From positions 868,001 to 932,000 of the forward strand of contig NZ_FPHO01000002.1 of assembly GCF_900117455.1 (NCBI RefSeq): a stretch of DNA of 64,000 nucleotides. Direction: 5' to 3'. Both the position numbers and the translations under genes were made by a program. A model generated the notes under the pieces. The model saw nothing but the letters and a program-made list of their open reading frames with translations. It did not search any database and was not told where the DNA came from. Of the stretch, positions 8,367 to 17,877 are shown one piece after another. The first letter of the stretch is position 1, and every line of letters begins with the position of its first letter. The DNA is from Hyphomicrobium sp. CS1GBMeth3 (GTDB lineage: Bacteria > Pseudomonadota > Alphaproteobacteria > Rhizobiales > Hyphomicrobiaceae).

Positions 8367-8807
8367 TCAGAATGTTCGCTGCGGATCAACGCCCAGCTGC
8401 TGTTTCACGCCGTCGACGTCGCCGAGCACCCACAGGCGCGTGATCTGCCGACCGTCCGTCTCGAAAAAAGCCGCGCCGCACCATGCTATCGGACGCCCCG
8501 TCCCTGCGACGCCAAAAAATTCACCCTCGTGGCGTCCGGCGAATGTCAGTCGGGCCGCCGCCTTTGCTCCATCGACGAGCATCTCATCAATCGTGCATGT
8601 GTAATCGGCAAGCGCGGCATGAATCGCGAGCATGTAGTTGATGAAGCCGTCGGCACCTTCTCGCTCCGGTCCGAGAGAAGCGCGGAACTTGATGCTCGGG
8701 TGCAGGATCTCGCGCGCAACCTTCTGGTCAGCCTCGTTCCAGGCCTCGTCATAGAAGCGCCTGACGAGGTCGGCCGTGATCGCTTCTCCTTCGGACTGTT
8801 GCATCAT
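8367..8807 (-). CDS. SnoaL-like / NTF2-fold protein in the beta-oxidation operon
   Basis: 146 aa. The pattern EAITADLVRRFYDEAWN ... HPSIKFRASLG ... YTCTIDEMLVDGAKAAARLTFAGRHEGEFFGVAGTGRP ... WVLGDVDGVKQQL is that of the SnoaL-like polyketide cyclase or ester cyclase group in the NTF2 cone fold. The start codon overlaps the fadJ stop, so the two are translationally coupled. It has no assigned place in beta-oxidation; a hydratase, isomerase or small-molecule binding role is possible, but function is unknown. Confidence 0.8.
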   Translation of the reverse strand: MMQQSEGEAITADLVRRFYDEAWNEADQKVAREILHPSIKFRASLGPEREGADGFINYMLAIHAALADYTCTIDEMLVDGAKAAARLTFAGRHEGEFFGVAGTGRPIAWCGAAFFETDGRQITRLWVLGDVDGVKQQLGVDPQRTF

Positions 8808-10828
8808 TCGGCCGCCGTGCGCTTGTGCGCCTCAACGGCGGTCGCCTGTTCGCTAGCCTTGAAATGCAACGGGCCACCGCGGAACGGCGCGAAGCCGGTT
8901 CCGAAGATAACGCCCGCATCGACAAGATCGGCGCTGGCGACGACGCCGTCGGCCAGGGCGCGTTCCGCTTCACTGATGATCGGATCGACCAGCTCGCGCC
9001 CGAAGCGCTCGAGATCGGCTGCGTCGTAGGTCTTCTCGCTCTTCTCGGGCTTGCCGTCCTTCCAGACGTAGAAGCCCTCGCCCGCTTTCTTGCCGAGCTT
9101 GCCCTGGTCGACGAGGCGCTGCAGCAGCGAGCCCTCAGGCGACAGGCCGAGGATGCGGCCAACGTGGGCGCAGACGTCGAGGCCCACGGTGTCGGCGAGT
9201 TCGATGGGTCCCATCGGCATGCCGAACGTGCGGGCGGCCTCGTCGATCTTCTCCTTTTCCTCGCCCTTCTCGAGGCGGGCCATGGCGGCCATCATGTAAG
9301 GGGCCAGGATGCGGTTGACGAGGAAGCCCGGCACGCTCTTGGCGATCAGCGGGAACTTACCGATGGCGGTGATGAAGGCGGCGCCCTTGTTGACCTCCTC
9401 CTCGCGACTTTGCGCTCCGCGGACTACCTCGACGAGCGGCATCAGCGCCACGGGATTGAAGAAGTGAATGCCGATCAGGCGGCCGGGATCCTTCAGCGGC
9501 GCGGCGATGGCCTCGATCTCGAGCGACGAGGTGTTGGTCGCGAGCACGGCGCCCGGCTTGATCTTGTCCTCGAGCTCGGCGAACAGCTTCTGCTTGACGT
9601 CGAGGCGCTCGACGATGGCCTCGATGATAACGTCCGCGTGCGCGGCGCCGACGCCTGTTGGATCGGCAATGAGCCGCGCCTTGGCCGCCGCCTTCTGCGC
9701 CTTGGTCTTGAACTTTTTCGAGAAGAGCTTGCCCTGCGCCTTGATGCCCTTCTCAATGACCTCCGGCGATAGATCCTGAAGCGTCACCTCCATGCCGGAC
9801 GCGACGCACCAGCCGGCGATGTCGGCGCCCATGGTGCCGGCGCCGATGACGTGCACGCGCAGGGGCTTCCAGCCGAGGCCTTTCGGGGCCTGGTTCTTCA
9901 GAAGCTCCGACAACCGGAACACGCGGCGCAGATTGCGCGACTGGTCGGAGATCAGGAGCGGCGCGAAATAGCGCGTCTCGGCGGCCTTCAGCGCTTCGCG
10001 ATCGGCGCCGTGCAGCTCAAACAGATCGATGAGACGGTACGGCGCGGGATAGTGATCCTCGCGCGCCTTCTTTCTCGTCGCATCGCGCATCTTCTTGGCG
10101 AGCAGCGTGCGCGCCGGCCACTTGGTGAGCAACGACTTGGCGAGCCCTGCGGGTTTCGCCTTGCGCTTCCTCAACACTGCCTTGCGCGCCGCCCAGCGCA
10201 ATGAGCCGCGGCTCGCGACCAATTCATCGATCAGTCCCATGGCGCGCGCGCTCGACGCGCGGATCATACGACCCGTCAGCATCGCCTCCATGGCGGCGAT
10301 GGGGCCAGCCTGGCGGATGGATCGCGCGGTGCCGTGCCAGCCGGGGAAGATACCGAGCTTGACCTCGGGGAAGCCGACGCGTGTGGAGTCGTCCCGCGTT
10401 GCGATGCGGTAATGGCACGCGAGCGCCAGCTCCAGTCCGCCGCCGACGCAGACGCCGTGAATGCCCGCTACGACCGGGATCGAAAGCTTCTCGATGCGAT
10501 CAAAGAGAGCCAGCACCAGACGCAGCCGCTCGATGACCTGCGCTTCGGTCGTGAAGCCATCGAACTCGTTGATGTCGGCGCCGACGATGAACCCCTTCTC
10601 CTTGCCGGATAGGATGACAAGGCCCGTCATGGTACGGTGCCGCGCGCCTTCCTCGGCCCAGTCGACAATGGCGCTGAGCTCTTCGAGCGGCCGCGTGCCG
10701 AGCGCGTTGGCGCTCTGGCCTTCGCGGTCGAAGATCGCCCAGCCGATGCCTTCCTGATCGACGGAGAAATGCCAGTCGCGGGACTGAAGCGGCTGCTTTG
10801 CCGGCACGTCCTCGCTGATCTCAGCCAT
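8804..10828 (-). CDS. fadJ: fused enoyl-CoA hydratase / 3-hydroxyacyl-CoA dehydrogenase
   Basis: 674 aa bifunctional enzyme for the second and third steps of beta-oxidation. The crotonase half (~1-300) shows GADINEFDGF, HGVCVGGGLELALAC and EVKLGIFPGWHGT; Glu and Gly residues for the oxyanion hole are present. The dehydrogenase half starts near residue 325 with VHVIGAGTMGADIAG (Rossmann NAD site), followed by NTSSLEIEAIA, GIHFFNPVALMPLVEV and the C-terminal helical domains. It is shorter than E. coli FadJ by about 40 residues, within family range. Located between fadE (15 bp upstream) and the SnoaL gene (overlap). Confidence 0.93.
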   Translation of the reverse strand: MAEISEDVPAKQPLQSRDWHFSVDQEGIGWAIFDREGQSANALGTRPLEELSAIVDWAEEGARHRTMTGLVILSGKEKGFIVGADINEFDGFTTEAQVIERLRLVLALFDRIEKLSIPVVAGIHGVCVGGGLELALACHYRIATRDDSTRVGFPEVKLGIFPGWHGTARSIRQAGPIAAMEAMLTGRMIRASSARAMGLIDELVASRGSLRWAARKAVLRKRKAKPAGLAKSLLTKWPARTLLAKKMRDATRKKAREDHYPAPYRLIDLFELHGADREALKAAETRYFAPLLISDQSRNLRRVFRLSELLKNQAPKGLGWKPLRVHVIGAGTMGADIAGWCVASGMEVTLQDLSPEVIEKGIKAQGKLFSKKFKTKAQKAAAKARLIADPTGVGAAHADVIIEAIVERLDVKQKLFAELEDKIKPGAVLATNTSSLEIEAIAAPLKDPGRLIGIHFFNPVALMPLVEVVRGAQSREEEVNKGAAFITAIGKFPLIAKSVPGFLVNRILAPYMMAAMARLEKGEEKEKIDEAARTFGMPMGPIELADTVGLDVCAHVGRILGLSPEGSLLQRLVDQGKLGKKAGEGFYVWKDGKPEKSEKTYDAADLERFGRELVDPIISEAERALADGVVASADLVDAGVIFGTGFAPFRGGPLHFKASEQATAVEAHKRTAAE

Positions 10829-10843
10829 GCGTCGCCTCTTTCT

Positions 10844-13363
10844 TCACGAAGGGTTGGCACCCGCCAAGCCGCGGGAGTTGTGGCCCAGGCTCGGCGCTGC
10901 GGCTTTTCGGTAGTTGGGCGCGAGTTCCTCAGGCGCGAAATGATCGACGGCAATGACGCGTTGGGTCAAGGCCTCGGCTTCGCGGAGCAGCAACGCCTCG
11001 CTCTCGGTAATGGATCCCGCGTCTGCCGCCTCGGCAATCCAGTCACGGCCGTGGTAGCGGTGCACGACGCCGGTGCGGACGGCACGCTCAAGCTTCTTCT
11101 CCGCTTCCTCGGCCGCGACGACCTTCTTCAGCGCAACCTCGAGCAGACCGGTGGCGTCGTCTGGATCTTCGGTTACGTAGATGTCGCGCGTGAGGCGGTC
11201 GCGCACCTCACCTGGCTCGAGCACGGTGCGCGCGATGCGTGAGCCCAGTTCATCAGGAGCCGGATAATAGTGACGCCCGAACGGGAAGACGAGCACGCGG
11301 AGCAGGGCCCGGGCGGCTCGATTGGGGAAGTTCTCGACCGTGCCGCGCAGGGCTTCCTCGAAGCGGTGCAGGCCGTTGGCGGCCGTGAATGCGACGATGT
11401 CGCGATCGGCCTCCGGGCGCCCGTCGTCCTCGAACCGCTTCAAGACGCAAGCCGTGAAATAGATCTCGGACAGGGCATCGGCGAGCCGGCCGGTGAGCTT
11501 CTGCTTGACCTTGAGACCACCGCCGAGCAGCGCCACGGTGAGATCGGCGACAAGCGCGAAATTGCGCGCGGCGCGCGAGAGCTGCCGGTAGATGGGCTCG
11601 AGGCCATGGGGCCCTTTCGGCGCCTCGGCAAAAACGCCGAGCGTGATGTTGTGGAAGAACGCGCCGGTGATGTTTGAGATCGCGAACGCAGTATGGCCGC
11701 GGAACGCCGTGTCGAATGCCTCCAAACCCGCTGCACGGTCGGGGTCCTGAACCGCCTGCACCTCCTTGTAGAGGTAGGGATGTGCGCGCAGCGCGCCTTG
11801 CGCAAACGTGATCAGTGTGCGGGTCAGGATGTTGGCGCCCTCGACCGTGATGCCGACCGGCACGAGCTGATAAGCACCCTGCAGGTAGTTCGACGGCCCG
11901 TCGCAAATGGCGCGGCCGCCGTGGATGTCGAAGGCGTCGTTGACGCTGCGCCGCAGGCGCTCGGTGGTTTGGTACTTCATCAACGCCGAGATGACGGATG
12001 GTCGCTCGCCACGCGAGACCATCGACGCGGTGACGGCGCGCGCGGCTTCGTTGGCGTAGGCGTTCTCGATCAAGCGCGCAAGCGGCTCCGAGACGCCTTC
12101 CATGCGCCCGACCGGAAGCCCGAACTGGCGACGGATACGGGCGTAGGCGGACGTAAACCTGAGCATCGCCTTGGCACCGGCCGTCGCCGAGGACGGCAGC
12201 GAGATGGCGCGTCCGGCGGACAGACACTCCATCAGCATGCGCCAGCCCTGGCCGACCATCTGTTCGCCGCCGATCACCCAGTCGATGGGGATGAACACGT
12301 CCTTGCCCCAGTTGGGCCCGTTCGGAAATGCGGCGCCGGACGGCAGATGACGGCGACCAATGTTGACGCCGGGATGGCTGGTCGGAATGAGCGCAACCGT
12401 AATGCCGATGTCCTCGTTCTCGCCGAGGATCTTGTCGGGATCGAACAGACGGAAGGCGAGGCCGAGCAGCGTCGCCTCCGGGCCGAGTGTAATGTAGCGC
12501 TTGTCCCAGGTGAGGCGAATGCCGACCGTCTCGCGGCCGTCGTGCTCGCCTTTCGTGACGTAGCCCACGTCACGCATGGTGGCGGCGTCGGAGCCCGACG
12601 TAGGGCCCGTCAGCGCGAAGCAGGGCACCTCAAGGCCTTGCGCGAGACGCGGCAGGTAGTGCTCCTTCTGCGCGTCGGTTCCGTATTTCTCGATCAGCTC
12701 GCCGGGGCCAAGCGAATTCGGCACCATGACGATGGTGACGACATCCGGCGAGCGTGAGGCGATCTTGCCGAGGATCAGCGATTGGGCCTGTGCCGAGAAG
12801 CCGAGGCCGCCATGTTCCTTCGAGATCAACATGCCGAGGAAGCCGTTCGCTTTCACGAAGTCCCAGATCTCCTCCGGCATGCGCCGCTCAAAATGGCGGA
12901 TCTGCCAGTGGTCGATCATGCGGCAAAGTTCTTCGGTCGGCCCGTCGAGAAAGACGCGCTCCTCGTCGGAGAGCACGATCGGCGGCACTGCGCGCAGCTT
13001 GGTCCAGTCGGGCGTGCCAGAGAAGATCTCGGCATCGAAGCCGACGGTACCGGCGTCGAGCGCCTGCTGCTCGGTGTCGGAGACTTTCGGTAGAATGCCC
13101 CTCACCGCCTTGAAGGCCGGCTGCACGAGAACGCGACGGCGTACGTCGGCTATGGACAGTGCGGCGAGCGCGGCCAAGGCGAACCAAACCAGTGCGCCAA
13201 GAAATCCTGCCTGAGGGAGGTGCGCCTCGCCATGAAAGAAGCCGCTCTGCCAAGCGAGCGTCACGAGTGCGAGCCCAACGGCCCAGTGCCACGGTGCGGT
13301 GCGCGCCATGCCCAGCGCGATCGCGACGGCGATCAGGACGATCAAAAGCAGGATCAACGCCAT
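10844..13363 (-). CDS. fadE: membrane-associated acyl-CoA dehydrogenase FadE
   Basis: 839 aa from the ATG complementary to 13361-13363, with GGAGAGG upstream; a longer in-frame version adds Arg-rich sequence. Two N-terminal hydrophobic helices (ALILLLIVLIAVAIALGM and GALVWFALAALAALSIA) anchor it, as in E. coli FadE (814 aa). The flavin dehydrogenase core runs ~90-600 with CFALTGPTSGSDAA, GLPVGRMEGV and the VGITVEGANILTRT segment bearing the likely catalytic Glu; the C-terminal FadE-specific domain follows. It introduces the trans-2 double bond, first step of the cycle. It is the first gene of the leftward fad operon. Confidence 0.92.
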   Translation of the reverse strand: MALILLLIVLIAVAIALGMARTAPWHWAVGLALVTLAWQSGFFHGEAHLPQAGFLGALVWFALAALAALSIADVRRRVLVQPAFKAVRGILPKVSDTEQQALDAGTVGFDAEIFSGTPDWTKLRAVPPIVLSDEERVFLDGPTEELCRMIDHWQIRHFERRMPEEIWDFVKANGFLGMLISKEHGGLGFSAQAQSLILGKIASRSPDVVTIVMVPNSLGPGELIEKYGTDAQKEHYLPRLAQGLEVPCFALTGPTSGSDAATMRDVGYVTKGEHDGRETVGIRLTWDKRYITLGPEATLLGLAFRLFDPDKILGENEDIGITVALIPTSHPGVNIGRRHLPSGAAFPNGPNWGKDVFIPIDWVIGGEQMVGQGWRMLMECLSAGRAISLPSSATAGAKAMLRFTSAYARIRRQFGLPVGRMEGVSEPLARLIENAYANEAARAVTASMVSRGERPSVISALMKYQTTERLRRSVNDAFDIHGGRAICDGPSNYLQGAYQLVPVGITVEGANILTRTLITFAQGALRAHPYLYKEVQAVQDPDRAAGLEAFDTAFRGHTAFAISNITGAFFHNITLGVFAEAPKGPHGLEPIYRQLSRAARNFALVADLTVALLGGGLKVKQKLTGRLADALSEIYFTACVLKRFEDDGRPEADRDIVAFTAANGLHRFEEALRGTVENFPNRAARALLRVLVFPFGRHYYPAPDELGSRIARTVLEPGEVRDRLTRDIYVTEDPDDATGLLEVALKKVVAAEEAEKKLERAVRTGVVHRYHGRDWIAEAADAGSITESEALLLREAEALTQRVIAVDHFAPEELAPNYRKAAAPSLGHNSRGLAGANPS

Positions 13364-13605
13364 CGACCTCTCCGCACTCCGGTCAGCGCGCCATATGGGC
13401 GTTACGGCCCCACACTCGGGTTGCCGAAGCATCCCCGAGACCGTGGCGCATCAAGCGGCCATGGTAGGCGACGAGTATAAAGCGTTTCTCTCTCCAGTCC
13501 GCATCAGGGCCGTAAATTGGGCCCTCCTGAAACGAGATCTCAGAGTTGCATTCGAGTTGTATTTCCCGCGATTTAAGGCGCGAGAGCGGCCCTGCGACTT
13601 GGCGC

Positions 13606-14934
13606 CTACCCCCGACCGCCGGGAACGCGTCCGGTTGCAGAGGCCGACTTGGCGAACATGTTGTCGGTCAACGTCAAGAACCAAGCGAGGCTTTCCTCGT
13701 AATTCTCCTTGCGTAGTTTCGCACTTTCGCCCGTTTGCGAGATAAACGGATCCTTTGCCACTAACCCGCGCTTGCCCTTGAGATCACCCGGCGCATAGTC
13801 CGCCCCGATCTTCACGCTGTCGTCAGGTGCCAGCATCGACCAACAGGTGTTGCGGTAGGCCGCGGGCGGACGCTCCTTGCCAGCAAGATCGGCCAGAATG
13901 TTGGCTGCCACGCCGCGCGCCTGGCTAGCGGCGGAGAATGCCGATTTCGGCATGTCGACTGCGATCACGGCGTCGCCAAGCACGTAGACGTCATCGACCA
14001 GCGTCGAGCGGAAGCTTTCTGGGTGGACCGGGCACCAATCACCTTCCGTGAGGCCACTCTCAAGCGCAATGGCGCCTGCTGTTTGGTCCGGAATGATATT
14101 GGCGACCGATGCCTCGAAGGTCTCGCCAGAGCGCGTCTCGACCTCTCCTGTCGCGGGATCGACGCGGGCGACGCTCATGTCGTCGAGATCGTTGGTCAGC
14201 TGCAGCTCGATCATGCCTTTGTAGTATTTCTCGAACGCCTCCTCGAACACCGCCTGCTTCGAGAACGCCATCTTCGGGTCGAGGATCAAGACCTTGCTCT
14301 TGGGCTTCTCGCGCTGCAGGTAGTTGGCGATGAGGCACGCTCGCTCGTAGGGCCCCGGAGGACATTTGTAGGGGTTGCGCGGCGCGGCAATGACAACGAG
14401 TCCGCCGTCTTCCATGGCTTCGAGGCGCGCGCGCAAGAGACGCGTCTGCTGGCCGCCCGTCCAGGCGTGCGGCATGAGCTCTGTCGCTGCCTCCGTGTAG
14501 CCCTCGATAGTGCCGAACTTAAAGCCGATACCGGGCGCGACGACGAGGCGATCGTACGCAACGCTCTTTCCCTGTGCGAGGCGCACCTCGCGCTTCGCCG
14601 CGTCGATCGCGTCCGCGCGATCGTGAACTACGTCGATGCCGAGCGAGACGAGGCCTTCATAGCTGTTGCTGATGCGCTCGAAGGACAGGAAACCGCCGAT
14701 GACGTGGTTCGAATAGAAGCACGACGTGTAGGTCTTATGCGGCTCGATGAGCGTCACTGAGAGACCGGGCACGGCGCGCTTCAGCGTCACGGCGACGGTG
14801 GCACCGGCTGGCCCGCCGCCGATGATCACCACGCGTCCCGCCGCAGCGGCCCGCAGGCTGCCGGGGTGAGCCAGCACGCCAAGGGAGACCGCGGCGAAGC
14901 TCTGTGTAAACTGTCGGCGGTCGACGTCCCCCAT
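13606..14934 (-). CDS. soxF: sulfide dehydrogenase flavoprotein (SoxF / FCSD-type)
   Basis: 442 aa, preceded by AGAGG. DRRQFTQSFAAVSLGVLA is a Tat signal. The FAD-binding motif VVIIGGGPAGATVAV follows at ~35. The redox-active cysteines of flavocytochrome c sulfide dehydrogenases are present in NPYKCPPGPYERA and RNTCWSMLAP. YVLGDAVIAVDMPKSAFSA is the second FAD contact. Known relatives oxidise sulfide or polysulfide in the periplasm with a cytochrome c partner; none is encoded next to it here. It is downstream of soxS with a 17-bp gap, so the two are probably co-transcribed, and divergent from soxYZ. Confidence 0.88.
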   Translation of the reverse strand: MGDVDRRQFTQSFAAVSLGVLAHPGSLRAAAAGRVVIIGGGPAGATVAVTLKRAVPGLSVTLIEPHKTYTSCFYSNHVIGGFLSFERISNSYEGLVSLGIDVVHDRADAIDAAKREVRLAQGKSVAYDRLVVAPGIGFKFGTIEGYTEAATELMPHAWTGGQQTRLLRARLEAMEDGGLVVIAAPRNPYKCPPGPYERACLIANYLQREKPKSKVLILDPKMAFSKQAVFEEAFEKYYKGMIELQLTNDLDDMSVARVDPATGEVETRSGETFEASVANIIPDQTAGAIALESGLTEGDWCPVHPESFRSTLVDDVYVLGDAVIAVDMPKSAFSAASQARGVAANILADLAGKERPPAAYRNTCWSMLAPDDSVKIGADYAPGDLKGKRGLVAKDPFISQTGESAKLRKENYEESLAWFLTLTDNMFAKSASATGRVPGGRG

Positions 14935-14951
14935 GATGGGTCAACCTCTGC

Positions 14952-15392
14952 TCATAGGCCTGGAAAGAAACCGGCAGCCGCAAGAATGGGGCGCAGCTCG
15001 CCATAAAAATATTCGGCGCCGGGATAGCCGGTGATGCGCCCCAGCTCCTCGCCGGAGCGTAGAACGATGAACGTCGGTGTGAAGACGACGGGAGCCAGGC
15101 TTTTGATCTCCGGGGCACCGCGCCGGACCCGTCTTAGCGGGGCGAAGCGGCCTTCGGCACTCTTGCTATAGCCGGAGGCTATCTCCGCGTCCCATTTGCG
15201 GCAAAAGCGGCAGCCGGGTTCCTCCACCATAACGAGGCGAATTCCCGACGCCGCTGTGGCGTTGGGTATCGGGGTGCCTGCTGTCACAAGCGCAATGAGG
15301 ACGACCAGAAGAGCCGCAAGGCCTTGAACCTGATAGTCGCGGACAGCGTTCATAGGGTGGGTTGCATGATTTGCACCTTTTTTATGTCCCAT
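14952..15392 (-). CDS. soxS: SoxS-like periplasmic thioredoxin
   Basis: 146 aa from the ATG complementary to 15390-15392 (AGGGA upstream); a shorter start at 15353 is also possible. A hydrophobic N-terminal segment (LAALLVVLIALVTAG) exports it. The single CxxC is Cys61-Cys64 in EPGCRFCRKWD, and VVFTPTFIVLRSGEELGRITGYPG is the thioredoxin cis-Pro region. SoxS proteins reduce the SoxY cysteine to keep SoxYZ active. Position beside soxF and opposite soxYZ supports that role. Confidence 0.82.
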   Translation of the reverse strand: MGHKKGANHATHPMNAVRDYQVQGLAALLVVLIALVTAGTPIPNATAASGIRLVMVEEPGCRFCRKWDAEIASGYSKSAEGRFAPLRRVRRGAPEIKSLAPVVFTPTFIVLRSGEELGRITGYPGAEYFYGELRPILAAAGFFPGL

Positions 15393-15452
15393 GGTAGCAG
15401 TCCCTGGGTTCGCCGAGAAGTCAGCCCTTCCGGGCGAGCCCACTCTCTTGAG

Positions 15453-15995
15453 ATGATTGCGAGATCAGACGTGACTGCGCGCAACCCTTCGTCACCGCTC
15501 GTGGATCGCCGCACGGTGCTTTTGCGCGCGGGCGCCCTGGCTTTTGTCGCTGCGGGTGCTGGTCCGGCCGCCGCGCAGAGTGACGCTCCCGCCCGGGCTG
15601 CGCCCGCAGACACAGCGCCGCTTGTGCCCACACCACAGTTCGAGCAGGCCTACGCGAATATCGTCGGCAACGGCACACCGACCGAAGGCGCCATGGCGCT
15701 CGAGCTGCCGGAGGACGCCGAGAACGGCAACATCGTGCCCTATAAAATCAACGTCGAGAGCCCTATGACGGACGACGACCACATCGAGCGTGTGCATCTG
15801 CTGTCAACGCAGAACCCGCAGGCGCTGGTGGCGACGTTCCATTTCACGCCGCTTTCCGGCAGCGCCGCCGTCTCGGGGCGCATGCGGCTCGCCAAGACCC
15901 AAGAAGTGGTGGCTATCGCCGTTACCTCGCGTGACACGCTCATCGCGGCGCGGACGCTGGTCAATGTCGGCATCGGCGGCTGCGGGGTGGAGTGA
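15453..15995 (+). CDS. soxY: sulfur-carrier protein SoxY
   Basis: 180 aa from the ATG at 15453. A Tat signal (DRRTVLLRAGALAFVAAG) precedes the mature SoxY domain (ENGNIVPYKINVESPM, VATFHFTPLSGSAAVSGRMRLAKTQ). The sulfur-binding Cys177 lies in the C-terminal GIGGCGVE; most SoxY proteins end in GGCG or GGCGG, so the terminal Val-Glu is a departure. SoxY carries the thiosulfate or sulfide sulfur covalently while other Sox enzymes process it, in complex with SoxZ, whose gene starts 5 bp after the soxY stop. Confidence 0.92.
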   Translation: MIARSDVTARNPSSPLVDRRTVLLRAGALAFVAAGAGPAAAQSDAPARAAPADTAPLVPTPQFEQAYANIVGNGTPTEGAMALELPEDAENGNIVPYKINVESPMTDDDHIERVHLLSTQNPQALVATFHFTPLSGSAAVSGRMRLAKTQEVVAIAVTSRDTLIAARTLVNVGIGGCGVE

Positions 15996-16000
15996 CGCGC

Positions 16001-16327
16001 ATGGCCGCCTCGAAGCCCCGTGTCAGGCTGCCGGAGGAGATCCAGCCTGGCGAGATCATCGAGATCAAGGCGCTGATCACGCATGTGATGGAGACCGGCA
16101 ATCGCAAGGATTCCGAGGGGAAGCCGATCCCGCGCAACATCATTCACACCTTCACCGCCCACCTCGAGGGCGTGCTGATCTTCAAGGCAGAGCTTGGGCC
16201 TGGCGTGTCGGCCAATCCGTTCCTGTCGTTCACCCTCAAGGTCCCCGGTCCCGGCGAGCTGCGCGTGTCATGGCTCGACGATGACGGGGGCGAGACGATC
16301 GAGCGATACTCCCTTAACGTCGCCTGA
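16001..16327 (+). CDS. soxZ: sulfur-carrier partner SoxZ
   Basis: 108 aa from the ATG at 16001, with GGAG 8 bp upstream inside the end of soxY. The whole protein is the SoxZ Ig-like domain (LPEEIQPGEIIEIKALITHVMETG, RNIIHTFTAHLEGVLIFKAELGPGVSANPF). It has no signal peptide and is expected to be exported with SoxY. The usual neighbours soxAX, soxB and soxCD are not in the window. Confidence 0.93.
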   Translation: MAASKPRVRLPEEIQPGEIIEIKALITHVMETGNRKDSEGKPIPRNIIHTFTAHLEGVLIFKAELGPGVSANPFLSFTLKVPGPGELRVSWLDDDGGETIERYSLNVA

Positions 16328-16468
16328 CAGTTGCTTGACCAAAGCCAATTTTGAGGGGGTTGCCCCCAAGCCAGGAAGCCGGTACGCCCAAAACACTTGT
16401 GCTTCCGACCGACAAGCCGCTCGGCGCTGTCCCGGAAGGATTTTCTGGTTCCATTCGGGAGGGGACCC

Positions 16469-16711
16469 ATGGCTGAAGAACCCATCGTCGCGCAGACAGG
16501 ACCATACCAAGTGGACCTCGTGGAGGGGGAGACCTACTGGTACTGCCGCTGCGGGCGCTCCAAATCGCAGCCGTTCTGCGACGGCTCCCACGAAGGGACC
16601 GGGATCGAGCCCTTGGAGTTCGTGGCTCCGTCCACAGCCACGTTCAACATCTGCGGCTGCAAGGCCACTGACGACGAACCGTGGTGCGACGGCACCCACA
16701 ACATGATCTGA
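16469..16711 (+). CDS. double CDGSH iron-sulfur protein
   Basis: 80 aa from the ATG at 16469 with a GGGAGGGG ribosome-binding site. Two CDGSH motifs are complete: CRCGRSKSQPFCDGSH and CGCKATDDEPWCDGTH, each giving the 3Cys-1His set for a [2Fe-2S] cluster. Related bacterial proteins are soluble, redox-active and labile in their clusters; physiological partners are mostly unknown. It lies 141 bp after soxZ in the same direction and could be part of the same unit or independent. Confidence 0.9.
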   Translation: MAEEPIVAQTGPYQVDLVEGETYWYCRCGRSKSQPFCDGSHEGTGIEPLEFVAPSTATFNICGCKATDDEPWCDGTHNMI

Positions 16712-16958
16712 GCGCGACGCGCGGTCGGGCTTCCGTCCCGAGCATGCGGTCAGAGAATCACATTGCTGGCGCGAGGTGTCATCACGTCGGAAAGAGTGCG
16801 TCCGGCGCGAAATCGTACCCACCGTGTTGCCTAAATCCACAGCAGCCGACGTATAGAACCCCCACCGGGGCCAGAAATGCGAAAAATCAGTTCCCTTGAC
16901 GGCGTCCCCCGCTCTAAAGAGCTAAGGTGAAGGTCAAATTCCGGGGGACGGCCGGTAC

Positions 16959-17873
<915 letters not shown>

Positions 17874-17877
17874 GCCC

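Noticed and set aside
8825..9772. Long rightward open frame opposite fadJ
   Set aside because: High-GC antisense shadow of fadJ with Asp/Arg/Leu-biased composition and no motif.
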